Source of the DNA: Macrocystis pyrifera
Taxonomy: Eukaryota > Sar > Phaeophyceae > Laminariales > Laminariaceae
Direction of reading: 5' to 3'
Length of the DNA: 64,000 nucleotides
NCBI GenBank assembly: GCA_031763025.1
Contig: JASSKH010000007.1
Span: 791,276-855,275, forward strand
The translations under genes and the position numbers were made by a program. Shown here piece after piece: positions 63,766 to 64,000 of this stretch (the stretch's first letter is position 1; every line of letters starts with the position of its first letter). The notes beneath the pieces are model-generated. The model had not been told where the DNA came from, ran no database searches, and saw only the letters and a program-made list of their open reading frames with translations.

Positions 63766-64000
63766 TGTGTTGTCGTTTAGTGTGTAGCTCTTGTGCCCCA
63801 AACGGGCTAAAAACGTTCAAACAAATTGTTACTAGAGGTCGGTGCGCAATGCATGCCGTAACATTATCTCAATGGGCATACCGCCCCATTACGCGTAACG
63901 CCTGCCCGGTAGGTTGTTGCGGCATCATATTAGATATCGTACGTACTTCTGTCGTGACCGTGACGCCAATATGCCCGGTCGGCTCACATTGCATACGACG

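Overview
The window is nuclear DNA of an intron-rich eukaryote. Its mixed base composition, long introns, mitochondrial isovaleryl-CoA dehydrogenase, flagella-type protist protein and HMG-box ISWI would fit a stramenopile, perhaps a brown alga. That lineage is an inference from gene style, not something the sequence proves. I could build four (possibly five) protein genes, all on the + strand. About 50 introns were placed by eye from GT/GC-AG sites with matching codon phase.

Layout: (1) 407-5014, the 3' part of a gene for an unrecognised conserved protist-type protein. (2) 6731-13771, a tetratricopeptide protein resembling TFIIIC subunit GTF3C3/TFC4, with a 512-bp hAT-like MITE in its second intron. 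(3) 13772-23350, a gene-poor stretch with a 31-bp minisatellite, a 2.4-kb LTR element with two 278-bp LTRs, unassigned open stretches and a small foldback element. (4) 23351-30837, an 11-exon mitochondrial isovaleryl-CoA dehydrogenase-like gene. (5) 33898-51512, an ISWI chromatin remodeller with an N-terminal HMG box. It runs in phase into (6) 52218-55447, five exons coding a winged-helix domain and PCNA-binding-like motif resembling the C-terminus of CAF-1 large subunit. (7) 55448-64000, a repeat-rich tail dominated by dozens of TAACA...TGTTA palindromes plus tandem and dispersed repeats.

The most interesting candidate is the apparent ISWI to CAF-1-tail fusion: the splice phases match and the downstream exons have no ATG of their own. 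It would put nucleosome spacing, DNA binding and possible PCNA tethering on one polypeptide. The nine-base motif TACCWGGTA occurs about 25 times, roughly fifty times more than chance. Several MITE and SINE-like families sit in the introns.

Five coding interruptions fall exactly in homopolymers or a TG run and are each restored by a one- or two-base change. They look like consensus errors of a long-read assembly more than decay, though true frameshifts cannot be excluded from sequence alone. All computations (phase, length, counts) were done by eye.
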